Source: Deinococcus radiopugnans ATCC 19172
GTDB lineage: Bacteria > Deinococcota > Deinococci > Deinococcales > Deinococcaceae
Direction of reading: 5' to 3'
DNA length: 64,000 nt
NCBI RefSeq assembly: GCF_006335125.1
Contig: NZ_VDMO01000008.1
Coordinates: forward strand, 62,001-126,000
Shown in pieces: positions 18,919 to 31,173 of this stretch (its first letter is position 1; each line of letters begins with the position of its first letter). The translations under genes were made by a program, and so were the position numbers. The notes below the pieces were generated by a model, which saw only the letters and a list, made by a program, of their open reading frames with translations, did no database searches and was not told the DNA's origin.

Positions 18919-20136
18919 TCAGTTCCAGCTCACCGCGCCGTAGGTCTGCTCGCGGGCCGGGCCGCAGGAGAAGATCACCACGGGGCAGCCCACGGTTTCC
19001 TCGATCAGGTCGAGGTACGCCTGGGCCTCTTTGGGCAGCGTATCGCGGCTGTCCGCGCCGTCGGTGGTGGCCCAGCCGGGCATGTTCTTGTACACCGGCT
19101 GGCCGCCTTCGTCATAGGCCACGCAGACCGGAATGATGTCCAGGCCGGCCAGAATGTCCATCTTATTGATGACCAGCCCGTCCAGGCCGTTCACGTCCAC
19201 GGCGTACTTCAGCAACGCCAGATCCAGCCAGCCCACCCGGCGCGGGCGGCCGGTGGTGGTGCCGTACTCGTCCCAGGGCTGGCTGCCGTCGCCGCGCAGG
19301 CGCAGGATTTCCTCGTCGCCCGTGACCTCGGTGACGAAGGGGCCGTGCCCGACGCGGGTGTTGAAGGCCTTGGCGACGCCGTAGACCCGGTGCAGCGCCT
19401 TGTGGTTCACGCCCGCGCCCACCAGAATGCCGCCCACGGTGGGGTGGCTGCTGGTCACGAACGGATACGTGCCGTAGTTCAGGTCCAGCAGGGTGGCCTG
19501 CGCGCCCTCGAACAGCACGTTGCGGCCCTCGGCGATGGCCTGCCGCAGCTGCGCCCCGGTGTCCTGCACGAAGGGCAGCAGCGCCTCGCGGGTGGGGGCC
19601 AGGGCGTCCAGGGCCACCTCCACTGAAGTCCAGCCCGCGTCGCGGGTGCTGTTGGGTTTGGCCTCCAGCAGCCGTTCCAGGCGCTCACGCAGCACCGCGT
19701 CGTCGGCCAGATCGCCGAAGCGCAGGCCCACGCGCCGGGCACGGTCGGCATACGCCGGGCCGATGCCGCGCCCGGTGGTGCCCACGAAATCCTTGCGGCC
19801 GTCCACGTACTTGTGGTGCGGCAAGACCAGATGGGCGCGGTCACTGATCCGCAGCTCCGGATCGATGCCCGCGTTCATCAGATTCTGGCGTTCCTCCAGA
19901 AACTTGTCGGCGTCGATGACCATGCCGTCACCCAGGATGCTGACCGCGCCGAGATGCAGCACACCGCTGGGCAACAGGTTCAGCTTGAAGGTCTGGCCCT
20001 TCGCCGTCACCGTATGCCCGGCGTTCGCGCCGCCCTGAAAGCGCACCACGAACTCCGCCTGTGGGGCCAGGAAATCGGTGATCTTTCCCTTGCCCTCGTC
20101 GCCCCACTGCGCCCCTAAAATTGCAATTCCAGGCAT
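18919..20136 (-). CDS. purA: Adenylosuccinate synthetase
   Basis: Joins IMP and aspartate with GTP in AMP synthesis. The start at 20136 (MPGIAILGAQWGDEGKGK) puts the GTP-binding loop GDEGKGK at residues 12-18; the frame continues upstream only as low-quality sequence. Other conserved segments: FQGGANAGHTV, GTTGRGIGPAYADR, FEGAQATLLDLNYGTYP and TTTGRPRRVGWLD. 405 residues, slightly shorter than the 430 of E. coli. A terminator for the upstream YjbQ gene lies between them, so purA is transcribed alone. Confidence 0.96.
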   Translation of the reverse strand: MPGIAILGAQWGDEGKGKITDFLAPQAEFVVRFQGGANAGHTVTAKGQTFKLNLLPSGVLHLGAVSILGDGMVIDADKFLEERQNLMNAGIDPELRISDRAHLVLPHHKYVDGRKDFVGTTGRGIGPAYADRARRVGLRFGDLADDAVLRERLERLLEAKPNSTRDAGWTSVEVALDALAPTREALLPFVQDTGAQLRQAIAEGRNVLFEGAQATLLDLNYGTYPFVTSSHPTVGGILVGAGVNHKALHRVYGVAKAFNTRVGHGPFVTEVTGDEEILRLRGDGSQPWDEYGTTTGRPRRVGWLDLALLKYAVDVNGLDGLVINKMDILAGLDIIPVCVAYDEGGQPVYKNMPGWATTDGADSRDTLPKEAQAYLDLIEETVGCPVVIFSCGPAREQTYGAVSWN

Positions 20137-20198
20137 CTCAGCCCCTCGGCCATGCGCGCAGACTTGCCTCGTCCTGCCCTGGCCCTTGCGGCACGAGC

Positions 20199-20227
20199 AA
20201 AAAAAAACACGGCGCACGGCACCGTGC
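20199..20227 (-). terminator. Terminator after the YjbQ-like gene
   Basis: On the minus strand GCACGG/CCGTGC and the overlapping CACGG/CCGTG pairings precede nine T residues. It lies 80 bp after the YjbQ stop and 63 bp before the purA start. Confidence 0.85.
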
Positions 20228-20307
20228 CTCAGCTTAACGGATGGCGGCGCAGGTGGGGTGAGGTTGTGTAGGGGGTGGGGGTGTCGCTGGCCGGGAGGGG
20301 TGCCCCC

Positions 20308-20733
20308 TCAGTCCGCCTCTCCCATCAGCGTCAGCACCAGCCGCCGCGCTCCGCCACTGTTGCGGTGTTCACACAGATAGATGCCCTGCCACGTCCCCAG
20401 CGCCAGCCGCCCGTCCCGCACCGGCAGGCTCAGGCTGACGCCCAGCACGCTGGCCTTGATGTGCGCGGCCATGTCGTCGTCGCCCTCCAGGGTGTGTTCA
20501 AACCCCGCCCAGCCGTCGGGCACGGCGTGATTGAAGTAGCGCTCGAAGTCGCGCCGCACGTCGGGGCTGGCGTTCTCGCTCACCGTCAGGCTGGCGGAGG
20601 TGTGCTGGATGAAGACGTGCAGCAGGCCCACCCGCACCCCGGCCAGTTCGGGCAGCGCCGAGACCACCTCGCGCGTAATGAGGTGGAAGCCGCGCGGGTG
20701 GGGCCGGAGGGTCAACTCGCGTTGGTGCCACAT
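20308..20733 (-). CDS. YjbQ/UPF0047 family protein
   Basis: 141 residues of the secondary thiamine-phosphate synthase YjbQ family. Diagnostic segments are [20 protein letters not shown] near residue 35, a [14 protein letters not shown] segment, and [20 protein letters not shown] near the C-terminus. The family shows weak thiamine phosphate synthase activity in some bacteria, but the physiological role is unsettled. A leaderless -10 box fixes the start. It is divergent from the iron alcohol dehydrogenase, 52 bp apart. Confidence 0.92.
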   Translation of the reverse strand: MWHQRELTLRPHPRGFHLITREVVSALPELAGVRVGLLHVFIQHTSASLTVSENASPDVRRDFERYFNHAVPDGWAGFEHTLEGDDDMAAHIKASVLGVSLSLPVRDGRLALGTWQGIYLCEHRNSGGARRLVLTLMGEAD

Positions 20734-20740
20734 GCCGCCC

Positions 20741-20746
20741 AGACTA
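20741..20746 (-). promoter_or_regulatory. Leaderless -10 box of the YjbQ-like gene
   Basis: TAGTCT on the minus strand, seven bases before the ATG, with no ribosome binding site between. Confidence 0.65.
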
Positions 20747-20785
20747 CGCCGCAGTTGCTACAGTCGGCCCTATCAGGGGGCAAAA

Positions 20786-22054
20786 ATGAACGACGAGCGG
20801 GAAACGATTTTTACCGTGGAGGCCACGCCGGTCAAGTTCGGCCCCGGCGCGGCGCTGGAGACCGGCTGGGAACTGGGGCGGCTGGGAGCGCGGCGGGTCT
20901 TTTTTGTGATCGATCCGGAGGTGCGGCGCCTGGGTCTGGCCGAACCCGTGCTGGACAGTGTCCGGGCCGAGGGCATTGACGTCACCGTGTACTCGGACGT
21001 GGAGACCGAGCCGACGCTGGCGTGTTTCGAGCGGGCGGTGGCGGCGGCGCGGGCCGCTGGGGCAGATGCCTTCGCCGCGCTGGGTGGCGGCAGCGCCATC
21101 GACATCGCCAAGGTGGCGAATCTGGTGGTCTCGGACGGGGGGGCGATCATGGAGTACGTGAACGCGCCGGTAGGCAGAGGCCGGCAGCCGGGCGAGGCGT
21201 TGCGCCCGCTGCTCGCCCTGCCCACCACCCCCGGCAGCGGCTCGGAGGCCACCACCGTCGCCATCCTGGATCTGCCGGAACTGCGCATCAAGACCGGCAT
21301 CAGCCACCGCCGCCTGCGGCCCGCGCAGGCCATCGTGGACCCGCAGCTGACCCGCAGCGCCCCGCCCGCCGTGATCGCCTCGGCAGGGCTGGACGTGGTG
21401 TGCCACGCCGCCGAGAGCTACCTGAGCCGCCCGTACACCTCGCGCCCGCGTCCGGCCACGCCCGGTGAACGGCCCCCGTACCAGGGCAGCAATCCGGTGG
21501 CTGACCTGTGGTCCGCGCAGGCCATCCGCAACGGCGGCCAGTTCCTGCGCCGCGCGGTGAGGGACGCGGCGGACGAGGAGGCCCGGGGCGCCATGATGCT
21601 CTCGGCCACCATGGCGGGCGTGGGCTTCGGCTCGGCGGGGGTGCATATTCCGCACGCCTGCGCATACCCGATCGCGGGCCTTAAACACGACTACCGCCAC
21701 CCCGGCTACCCCGGCACCAGGAACTTCGTGCCGCACGGCTTCAGCGTGATCGTCACCGCGCCTGCCGCCTTCCGCTTCACCTTCGACAGCGCTCCGGCCC
21801 GGCACCTCGCGGCGGCCACCATGCTGACCGGGCAAAGCTATGCGGAGGATGACCGCGACGCCCTGCCAGAGGCGCTGCTCTCACTGATGCGCGACGTGAA
21901 TGCTCCGCTGGGCGTGCGCGAATTCGGCTACGACGATTCGGACATTCCCGCGCTGGTGGACGGGGCCATGAAGCAGCAGCGCCTGCTGAACGTGGCCCCG
22001 CGCACGCCCACGGCGGACGATCTGGCGCGGATCTTTGCGGAATCGATGGGCTAG
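20786..22054 (+). CDS. Iron-containing alcohol dehydrogenase, hydroxyacid-oxoacid transhydrogenase-like
   Basis: 422 residues. Group III dehydrogenase motifs: FAALGGGSAIDIAKVANL (dinucleotide site, about residue 100), ALPTTPGSGSEATTVAIL, and metal-site histidines in LDVVCHAAESYLS and HIPHACAYPIAGL. The stretch GVHIPHACAYPIAGLKHDYR and the following VPHGFSV are like eukaryotic ADHFE1, which swaps hydride between 4-hydroxybutyrate and 2-oxoglutarate. That activity is inferred by similarity. The start at 20786 is preceded by CAGGGGG; an open frame further upstream runs antisense to YjbQ and is rejected. Confidence 0.87.
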   Translation: MNDERETIFTVEATPVKFGPGAALETGWELGRLGARRVFFVIDPEVRRLGLAEPVLDSVRAEGIDVTVYSDVETEPTLACFERAVAAARAAGADAFAALGGGSAIDIAKVANLVVSDGGAIMEYVNAPVGRGRQPGEALRPLLALPTTPGSGSEATTVAILDLPELRIKTGISHRRLRPAQAIVDPQLTRSAPPAVIASAGLDVVCHAAESYLSRPYTSRPRPATPGERPPYQGSNPVADLWSAQAIRNGGQFLRRAVRDAADEEARGAMMLSATMAGVGFGSAGVHIPHACAYPIAGLKHDYRHPGYPGTRNFVPHGFSVIVTAPAAFRFTFDSAPARHLAAATMLTGQSYAEDDRDALPEALLSLMRDVNAPLGVREFGYDDSDIPALVDGAMKQQRLLNVAPRTPTADDLARIFAESMG

Positions 22055-22069
22055 GCTGCTGGGCGGGCG

Positions 22070-22414
22070 TTATTCCAGCACGTCCAGCAACCCAATGGCG
22101 CCGGTCTCCGCCGCGCCGTCAATGGTCAGCACTTCCAGGCGGCACGGCAGATCGTCGCGGCCCAGTTCACGGGTCAGGTAGGTCAGCGCGGCGCGGCGCA
22201 TCAGCGCCAGCTTGCGCGGCGTGACGCTCTCGGCGGCGCTGCCGTAGCGGGTCTGACGGCGCTGGCGCACCTCGGTGAAGACCAGCATTTCCCCAGCCTC
22301 GCGGGAAACGATGTCGATTTCACCGCCGGGAATGCGGTAATTGCGGGCCAGAATCTCGCGGCCCAGTCCCAACAGGTGGGCGGCGGCGCGGGCCTCGGCG
22401 TCCGCGCCTTTCAA
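22070..22414 (-). CDS. YraN/UPF0102 family endonuclease-like protein
   Basis: 114 residues with the restriction-endonuclease-like fold of the UPF0102 family: [28 protein letters not shown] (active-site Asp) and [11 protein letters not shown], where the usual EVK is EVR. Function in the family is unproven. It is the last gene of a three-gene minus-strand operon (dsRNA-binding protein, HAD hydrolase, this gene) with 11-13 bp gaps. Confidence 0.88.
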   Translation of the reverse strand: MKGADAEARAAAHLLGLGREILARNYRIPGGEIDIVSREAGEMLVFTEVRQRRQTRYGSAAESVTPRKLALMRRAALTYLTRELGRDDLPCRLEVLTIDGAAETGAIGLLDVLE

Positions 22415-22427
22415 GAGGGGCTTGGCG

Positions 22428-23105
<678 letters not shown>

Positions 23106-23116
23106 GGTGCCCTCCT

Positions 23117-23563
23117 TCACTGGCCGTCTTCCGGGCCGTGGCCCAGATCAGCCAGCAGATCGCGGTACAGCCGGGCGGCGTCGGCACGCACCTCGTCCAG
23201 CGTGGCGTCCTCGGAGGCGAGGTCAAGGGCCGCCTCCAGCGCCGCTTCCAGCACGCCGGAGTAGATCGGCCAGCGGACGGGAGGCCGGGACTGGACGGAA
23301 GATTGGGCCTCATCATCCGGCAACTGCGCATCCAACTGCGCGTCACTGACGCCGTCCAGGGCGCGCAGGGCCGCCTCTGCCGCCAGCCTTTCGGCGTCCT
23401 TCTTGCTGCGGCCCTCGCCGCCCACGCCCAGCACGTGCCCGCCGGCGATCACCTGCACGCGGAAGGTGCGCTCGTGCGGGGGGCCGTGCAGCTGCGCCTC
23501 GAAGATCGGCGTCCCCTGCCCCTGGTTGAGCAGGCGCGCGATCAGTTCACCCTTGGCATTCAT
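23117..23563 (-). CDS. Stand-alone double-stranded RNA-binding domain protein
   Basis: 148 residues. Residues 1-70 read as a ds[55 protein letters not shown] with the KKDAE helix that grips the RNA backbone. The C-terminal half is acidic and helical with no nuclease motif, so it is not an RNase III. It leads an operon with a HAD hydrolase and a YraN-like protein and has a leaderless promoter. The RNA target is unknown. Confidence 0.85.
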   Translation of the reverse strand: MNAKGELIARLLNQGQGTPIFEAQLHGPPHERTFRVQVIAGGHVLGVGGEGRSKKDAERLAAEAALRALDGVSDAQLDAQLPDDEAQSSVQSRPPVRWPIYSGVLEAALEAALDLASEDATLDEVRADAARLYRDLLADLGHGPEDGQ

Positions 23564-23569
23564 GGCCCC

Positions 23570-23597
23570 AGACTAGGGCATGGTGAGGCGTTAGCCT
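23570..23597. promoter_or_regulatory. Back-to-back leaderless promoters in a 39 bp gap
   Basis: On minus, TAGTCT (23570-23575) lies six bases before the dsRBD start; on plus, TAGCCT (23592-23597) lies five bases before the ATG at 23603. Each -10 falls where the -35 of the opposite promoter would sit, so the two should compete for polymerase. Confidence 0.65.
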
Positions 23598-23602
23598 GTG
23601 GG

Positions 23603-24097
23603 ATGCGCCTGCCCCTGACCCTGCTGCTTCTTGTCTGCGCCACCGGACTGGCCCAGGGGGCGGCACCATCCGCCGCGCCGCCCCGCAGTCCCCTTCAGCC
23701 GGGTCAGGTCTGGACGCTGGAGGCCGTGACCGCCGAAGGCGAGACGTTCCAGACCACGCTGCGCCTGGGCCGCCAGCCGCCGCAGGGCACGCCCGTCAGC
23801 TACCTCGCGGATCGGGGGGTCATGCTGCTCGACGTGGCGCACGCCTCACTGATCGCCCTTGACGTGGCCGACGCGCAGGACGGCGGACTGGCGCTGGCCT
23901 GCGCCTACGTCGGCCCGCTGGAGGGGCAGCGCTTTGGGGGCGTGCTGGCCGCCGCCCCGCTGGAAGGGTTGCCCCCCTTGCTGGAGGTAGCCCTGGCCGT
24001 TTTCGAGGTGGCCACCACGCCCGAAGACCGCGCTGAGGCCAGCGCCGAGGTGGGGTTGGGACGCTGCACGCTGACCCTGAAGCAAGAATCGGCCTGA
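23603..24097 (+). CDS. Secreted protein of unknown function
   Basis: 164 residues with an N-terminal signal peptide (RLPLTLLLLVCATGLAQGAA). The mature part begins with a small Pro/Ala-rich stretch and a GQVWTLEAVTAEGETFQTTL segment. Two late Cys residues (near 113 and 155) could form a disulfide. No family recognised. A -10 box five bases before the ATG decides this start; nothing upstream in the frame is supported. Confidence 0.75.
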   Translation: MRLPLTLLLLVCATGLAQGAAPSAAPPRSPLQPGQVWTLEAVTAEGETFQTTLRLGRQPPQGTPVSYLADRGVMLLDVAHASLIALDVADAQDGGLALACAYVGPLEGQRFGGVLAAAPLEGLPPLLEVALAVFEVATTPEDRAEASAEVGLGRCTLTLKQESA

Positions 24098-24167
24098 CTT
24101 TCGATGGAGGAAAACCATCCACCAAAAGGCTGTTTCGCACAGTTCATGCGCGGCGCAAACTGCGCGC

Positions 24168-24395
24168 ATGGAAAAGAAGCTGATTCGCGACATGAACAGA
24201 AAAGTGCTGGGCGGCGTGGTGGCGGGCTTGCAGCGCAGCTACGCTCCGCAGATGGATCTCTCGCTGCTGCGGGTGCTGGTGGCGGTGGGCGGCGTCCTGA
24301 TTCCCCCGCTGACCCCCGTCGTGATCGTGGCCTACGGCGTACTGTGGATCGTCGCGCCACGCTCGGACCGGATGGCCTTGCCGCCCCTCGCCTGA
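24168..24395 (+). CDS. PspC domain protein
   Basis: 75 residues, essentially one PspC domain: a basic N-terminus with VLGGVVAGL, then DLSLLRVLVAVGGVL and a hydrophobic membrane segment ending YGVLWIVAP. In the phage-shock family such proteins sit in the inner membrane and sense envelope stress. No pspA or pspB is nearby, so a specific role is inference. Confidence 0.87.
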   Translation: MEKKLIRDMNRKVLGGVVAGLQRSYAPQMDLSLLRVLVAVGGVLIPPLTPVVIVAYGVLWIVAPRSDRMALPPLA

Positions 24396-24400
24396 TTCCC

Positions 24401-24445
24401 CAGCAGGACGCCACCGGAAGAACTCCCTCCGGTGGCGTCCTGCTG
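24401..24445. terminator. Long perfect hairpin between convergent genes
   Basis: An 18 bp perfect stem (CAGCAGGACGCCACCGGA and its complement) closes a 9 base loop. It starts 5 bp after the pspC stop and ends 15 bp before the end of the minus-strand gene. There is no U-run. Likely a bidirectional terminator or mRNA 3'-end stabiliser. Confidence 0.75.
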
Positions 24446-24459
24446 TTCAGGCGTCTCCT

Positions 24460-24936
24460 CTATTCAGAGGGACAGTCCTGCCGTGTCCCGGCCACGCGTT
24501 CGGCCAGGGCACCCAGGCGACGGCGAAGGCCCAGAAGATAGAGGTCTGGCGGCACTTCCTCGCCGAGGCACCACACCCGGACCTCGCGTTTCTCTGCGGC
24601 CCGCAACAGGGTATCCAGCACCAGCAGCAGGTGCTGGCGGCCCGCCCGTGCCTCGGCCAGCAGTTCGGGCAGGGTCATGTCGGCCAGCGGGGCAGTTCTG
24701 CGCAGCGGCAGTCGGTCCCACTCGTCGCCCAGACCGATGCGCATCTCCATGCCCATCTTGCGTTCCATGCCGATGCTGCCGCGCAGGGTGTCCTCGGCCC
24801 CTGCGCCCCAGTGGGCCGACTCCAACACCTCGGCATGCCGGGCGCTCAGCTCATCCAGTTGGCGGCGGACAGTGGGCACGTCGGTGGTCCGGGCCTCGGC
24901 GCGCAGCACGTCCAAAGGGTGGGGTTCGGCAGTCAT
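24460..24936 (-). CDS. Hypothetical helical protein, DinB-like
   Basis: 158 residues, mostly amphipathic helices (VRRQLDELSARHAEVLESA; LPELLAEARAGRQHLLLVL; LYLLGLRRRLGALAERVAG). The outline recalls DinB/maleylpyruvate-isomerase four-helix bundles, but their metal His triad is not evident, so the assignment is weak. It lies 4 bp behind the next small gene and is probably in the M20 peptidase operon. Confidence 0.7.
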   Translation of the reverse strand: MTAEPHPLDVLRAEARTTDVPTVRRQLDELSARHAEVLESAHWGAGAEDTLRGSIGMERKMGMEMRIGLGDEWDRLPLRRTAPLADMTLPELLAEARAGRQHLLLVLDTLLRAAEKREVRVWCLGEEVPPDLYLLGLRRRLGALAERVAGTRQDCPSE

Positions 24937-24940
24937 GGCT

Positions 24941-25237
24941 TCAGTCTTCCCACTCGGCCACCGGCACGAAATCTACCCCATCGCCGCTGGTGGACAGCAC
25001 CTGATAGCGGTTGTTGAACTGCACCACCAGCTCGCCCCGGTCCAGATGCTGCGGCGAGACCACCGGCTTGCGGAACACGTAGTTGCCGTCGTCGTCGATG
25101 CCGATGTGCGCTCCCTTGGTAAAGCGGAACTCGACGATCTCGCCGTGCCGCGCCGTGCGGACGCGCACGCGGAAGGTCTGGGCGTCGTCCTGCTTGACGT
25201 TGGGGTTGGCGGGCGGTTTGCGGAACAGGTTGAACAT
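24941..25237 (-). CDS. Conserved-type hypothetical protein
   Basis: 98 residues, starting MFNLFRKPPANP, with beta-rich segments (FRVRVRTARHGEIVEFRF, GIDDDGNYVF) and an acidic C-terminus. No family recognised. A GGAGG seven to nine bases upstream supports the start. It is sandwiched between the M20 peptidase (29 bp) and the DinB-like gene (4 bp). Confidence 0.75.
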   Translation of the reverse strand: MFNLFRKPPANPNVKQDDAQTFRVRVRTARHGEIVEFRFTKGAHIGIDDDGNYVFRKPVVSPQHLDRGELVVQFNNRYQVLSTSGDGVDFVPVAEWED

Positions 25238-25266
25238 GGGGCCTCCGGGCGTGACCAGGGAACAAC

Positions 25267-26376
25267 TCAGATTTCTTGCAGCAGGCGGGTCAGCAGCCGC
25301 ACATGGTCAGGCCAGCGGTCCAGGCGGACGTGTTCGTGGCTGGCATGTGCCCCGTCGCCGGGGGCGCCCAGGCCGTCCAGGGTGGGCGACAGCGGCGCGG
25401 TAAAATTCCCGTCGCTGCCGCCCCCCACGAACTCATGACCCACCGTGAACCCCAGCTCCTGCGCGATGGCCTGGGCCTGCCCGAACAGGCGCATGGTGTC
25501 CTCGCCCTGCTCGAAGGGCGGACGGTTCAGGCCGCCCCGGATGGTCAGCGTGACGCGCGGGTCGTCGGGGGTCAGGGCCTGCACGGCGGCGGTAACGCGT
25601 TCGGCCTCGGCCAGGGTGGCCACGCGCAGGTCCAAGTCCAGCACGCATTCGGCCGGCACCACGTTGACGGCGCTGCCGCCCCGGATCAGCCCCACGCTGA
25701 TGGTGGTGCCGACCTCCGGACGGGCCAGCGCCTGCACCGCCAGGACGGCTTTGGCCGCCGCCGTGATGGCGCTGGCCCCCTCCTCGGGCTTGTTGCCGGC
25801 GTGGCTGGCGACGCCGTGAAAGTGCAGCGAGAAATGCCCGGTGCCCTTGCGTCCGGTTTTCAGGTGGTGGCTGTCGGCCACGGGCGGTTCCACCACCAGC
25901 ACGGCGCGGGCGTTGCGGGCGGCGGCCTCGATGTGCGCGCGGCTGCTGGCGCTGCCCGTCTCCTCGTCCGGTGACACCAGCACCTGCACGCCGCCCGCAG
26001 GCCAGCGGTGCCGCAGCGTGCGCAGGGCGTGGTACAGCCCGACGATGCCGGCTTTCATGTCGTAGGTGCCCGGACCGTACAACCGGTCGCCCTCCTGGCG
26101 CCAGGGCATGGTTGCCAGGGTGCCATGCGGCCACACGGTATCGGCATGGGTCAGCACCAGAATCGGCTTCTCATTGTAGACGGTTCCAAAGTTGAACAGG
26201 CGGGTGCCGCCGGGCAGGGCGTGCGTCTCGGCGCCCAGATCGCGCGCCCACTGTTCCATCACGTCCATGACGCGCGAGATGGCGGCCAGATCGCTGGACG
26301 GCGACTCGATCTCGACCAGCGTCCGCAGATCGTGCAGCATGGCGTTCAGTTCAGGATGGTCGGCTGAAGATGACAT
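25267..26376 (-). CDS. M20 family metallopeptidase (carboxypeptidase G2-like)
   Basis: 369 residues. Zinc ligands are placed as in glutamate carboxypeptidase: LTHADTVWP (His, about 75), YGPGTYDMKAGIVG (bridging Asp), SPDEETGS (catalytic Glu and metal Glu), and a late His in DGAHASHEH. A lid/dimerisation domain occupies about residues 175-285 (FHGVASHAGNKPEEGASAI). Likely releases a C-terminal glutamate or hydrolyses an amide; the substrate is not determinable. A leaderless -10 box fixes the start. Confidence 0.88.
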   Translation of the reverse strand: MSSSADHPELNAMLHDLRTLVEIESPSSDLAAISRVMDVMEQWARDLGAETHALPGGTRLFNFGTVYNEKPILVLTHADTVWPHGTLATMPWRQEGDRLYGPGTYDMKAGIVGLYHALRTLRHRWPAGGVQVLVSPDEETGSASSRAHIEAAARNARAVLVVEPPVADSHHLKTGRKGTGHFSLHFHGVASHAGNKPEEGASAITAAAKAVLAVQALARPEVGTTISVGLIRGGSAVNVVPAECVLDLDLRVATLAEAERVTAAVQALTPDDPRVTLTIRGGLNRPPFEQGEDTMRLFGQAQAIAQELGFTVGHEFVGGGSDGNFTAPLSPTLDGLGAPGDGAHASHEHVRLDRWPDHVRLLTRLLQEI

Positions 26377-26382
26377 GGCCGC

Positions 26383-26388
26383 ATGCTA
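26383..26388 (-). promoter_or_regulatory. Leaderless -10 box of the M20 peptidase gene
   Basis: TAGCAT on the minus strand, six bases before the ATG at 26376. Confidence 0.6.
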
Positions 26389-26428
26389 CCCCGGCCTGCC
26401 AGACCGTCGGCACGGCCTGAAGTTCAGC

Positions 26429-26467
26429 AAAAGAGACCTCCGGCGCGGCGCCGAAAGCCGGCGGTCT
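26429..26467 (-). terminator. Terminator of the 26490-26801 gene
   Basis: On the minus strand AGACCGCCGGC pairs with GCCGGAGGTCT (one mismatch) and is followed by CTTTTG. Confidence 0.8.
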
Positions 26468-26489
26468 GCCCCGAAGGTCTGCGGGGCGC

Positions 26490-26801
26490 TTAGGTGAGCA
26501 GGGCGATCTGCTGGGGCGTGGCCCTGAACTTCGCGCGGCCCTTGAGGTACAGGTCGTGCACCACTTCCTTGCCAAAAATCCGGCCCAGGTGGGTGCAGGT
26601 GACTTCCAGGGTTCGGGTCTCGCCGCGCTCCGCGCTGATCTTGAGCCGCACGACGCTGGTGGTCCCAGGCACCCAACTGCACTGCAGGTCCTGCAGGGCG
26701 GGCGGGGTCTGGGCCGGTCTGGTCGGGGAGCGAACAGCCAGCGGCGTGGCCTTGGGGGCAGGCTGCTGGGTGCGGGCGGATGAGGGTTGAGGAGCAGTCA
26801 T
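26490..26801 (-). CDS. Hypothetical protein with Pro/Ala-rich N-terminus
   Basis: 103 residues. About 40 disordered residues rich in Pro, Ala and Gln are followed by a compact beta-rich domain (TSVVRLKISAERGETRTLEV, LYLKGRAKFRATPQ). No family recognised. The start at 26801 has GGAGG eight bases upstream; a longer frame to 26909 lacks such support. It has its own terminator, so it is a single-gene unit. Confidence 0.7.
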   Translation of the reverse strand: MTAPQPSSARTQQPAPKATPLAVRSPTRPAQTPPALQDLQCSWVPGTTSVVRLKISAERGETRTLEVTCTHLGRIFGKEVVHDLYLKGRAKFRATPQQIALLT

Positions 26802-27076
26802 AACGGGCCTCCAGAAAGACGGAAACGAAGATGGGGGTGCTTTGATCTGCGGGCATCGCTGCAGCTCCAGAACGGCAGGCCAGACCAGCGGACATGAACG
26901 CCGGAACATCGACGCCGCGCCGCGAAACGGGGCTGTACCTGAGAGGTGGAGTCGGTGGTGCCGGTCTGTCTAGCCTAGCTGACCCTTTTCTGATGAACGG
27001 GAGTTTGGACTCAATTGGTCTTGACCATTTCGTCATGAATCGCTGATCGTCTGAGGTGAAAAAATCGCGTGGGAGG
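26802..27076. other. Intergenic region without recognised gene
   Basis: Separates the minus-strand hypothetical gene from the S9 peptidase. It becomes AT-richer after about 26980 (TTGACCATTTCGTCATGAAT), which may hold promoter elements. No open frame here has a start signal or recognisable product. Confidence 0.5.
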
Positions 27077-27099
27077 CTGCAGGACGGGTTATCCTGCAG
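27077..27099 (+). promoter_or_regulatory. Operator-like palindrome over the S9 peptidase -10 box
   Basis: Perfect inverted repeat CTGCAGGA-N7-TCCTGCAG. Its right arm overlaps TATCCT (27090-27095), which lies seven bases before the ATG at 27103, so a bound protein would block a leaderless promoter. A hairpin with this stem could not act in the mRNA if transcription starts at the ATG. Confidence 0.6.
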
Positions 27100-27102
27100 G
27101 CC

Positions 27103-29042
<1,940 letters not shown>

Positions 29043-29043
<1 letters not shown>

Positions 29044-29579
29044 TGGTGAAAACCCTCTGTTGCCTCAGCTTGACCCTTTGCGCGGGGACTCAGGCAGGCG
29101 GCGCGGAGCCAGCTCAGCCCTTGACGCGCCTGAAAGCTTTAAAACAGATTCCGGGAGTCAACGACGTGCATGAATTTGCGCCACCGTTTTCTAAGGGGGC
29201 CACCCACCAGATACAAATATGGGTCGGCTCCAGCACCACCGAAATACTGGGCTCGCTGGGAACGACAGATTTCGGCGGACAGATCAACTCGGTGCTGCTG
29301 TGGGTTGACGAGCCGCTGACCACTGCCGTTCAGAAACAAGCGCTTGCAGCTGTGGCGCGTGGGGTGCTGGCGCGCTGTCAGATCGGAGTCAGTGGCGCGC
29401 AGCTCCGGTGGGTCAGCGCAATTGCTGCACGCCCCTGGATGCAGTTGACGTTTCAAGAAAAAGTTCTGGGGCAACTCCACATCGGCTGGGGGGAAGGGGA
29501 GGCCCTGAAGGTTGGTTCCCGATACGGTAGCGGCCTGAGCCTGCTGTGGCCTGGCAATCTCAGCCGCTGGGACCTGTAA
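29043..29579 (+). CDS. Secreted protein of unknown function
   Basis: 178 residues with a short signal peptide (MVKTLCCLSLTLCAGTQAGGA). The mature part has alternating beta strands (HQIQIWVGSSTTEIL, GQINSVLLWVDEP) and ends in LSLLWPGNLSRWDL. The ATG shares a base with the stop of the S9 peptidase, so translation is coupled. GC is lower than in its neighbours. No family recognised. Confidence 0.7.
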
Positions 29580-29599
29580 ATCCCGTCCCTCTCCTGTTC

Positions 29600-29605
29600 T
29601 AAACT
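29600..29605 (+). promoter_or_regulatory. Leaderless -10 box of fumC
   Basis: TAAACT seven bases before the fumC ATG at 29613; no ribosome binding site. Confidence 0.7.
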
Positions 29606-29612
29606 CTTCTCC

Positions 29613-31007
<1,395 letters not shown>

Positions 31008-31093
31008 GGCACAGGCACCCGTCCCACTGGCCTTCTGCTGAAAGGCCAAATGGATCGGGACGGATAGAGTTCATCCACCATCCTTCCTACAGG

Positions 31094-31135
31094 ACGAAGA
31101 GTGGGTCTGCCGTATGTAGCAGACCCACTCTTCGT
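31094..31135. terminator. Long perfect hairpin downstream of fumC
   Basis: ACGAAGAGTGGGTCTGC pairs over 17 bp with its complement around an 8 base loop (CGTATGTA). There is no U-run. It lies between fumC and a convergent lipoprotein gene and could end both transcripts. Confidence 0.8.
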
Positions 31136-31173
31136 TGTGGCCCAGGCAATGGAGGCCCGCTGTTCTTTGGAAC

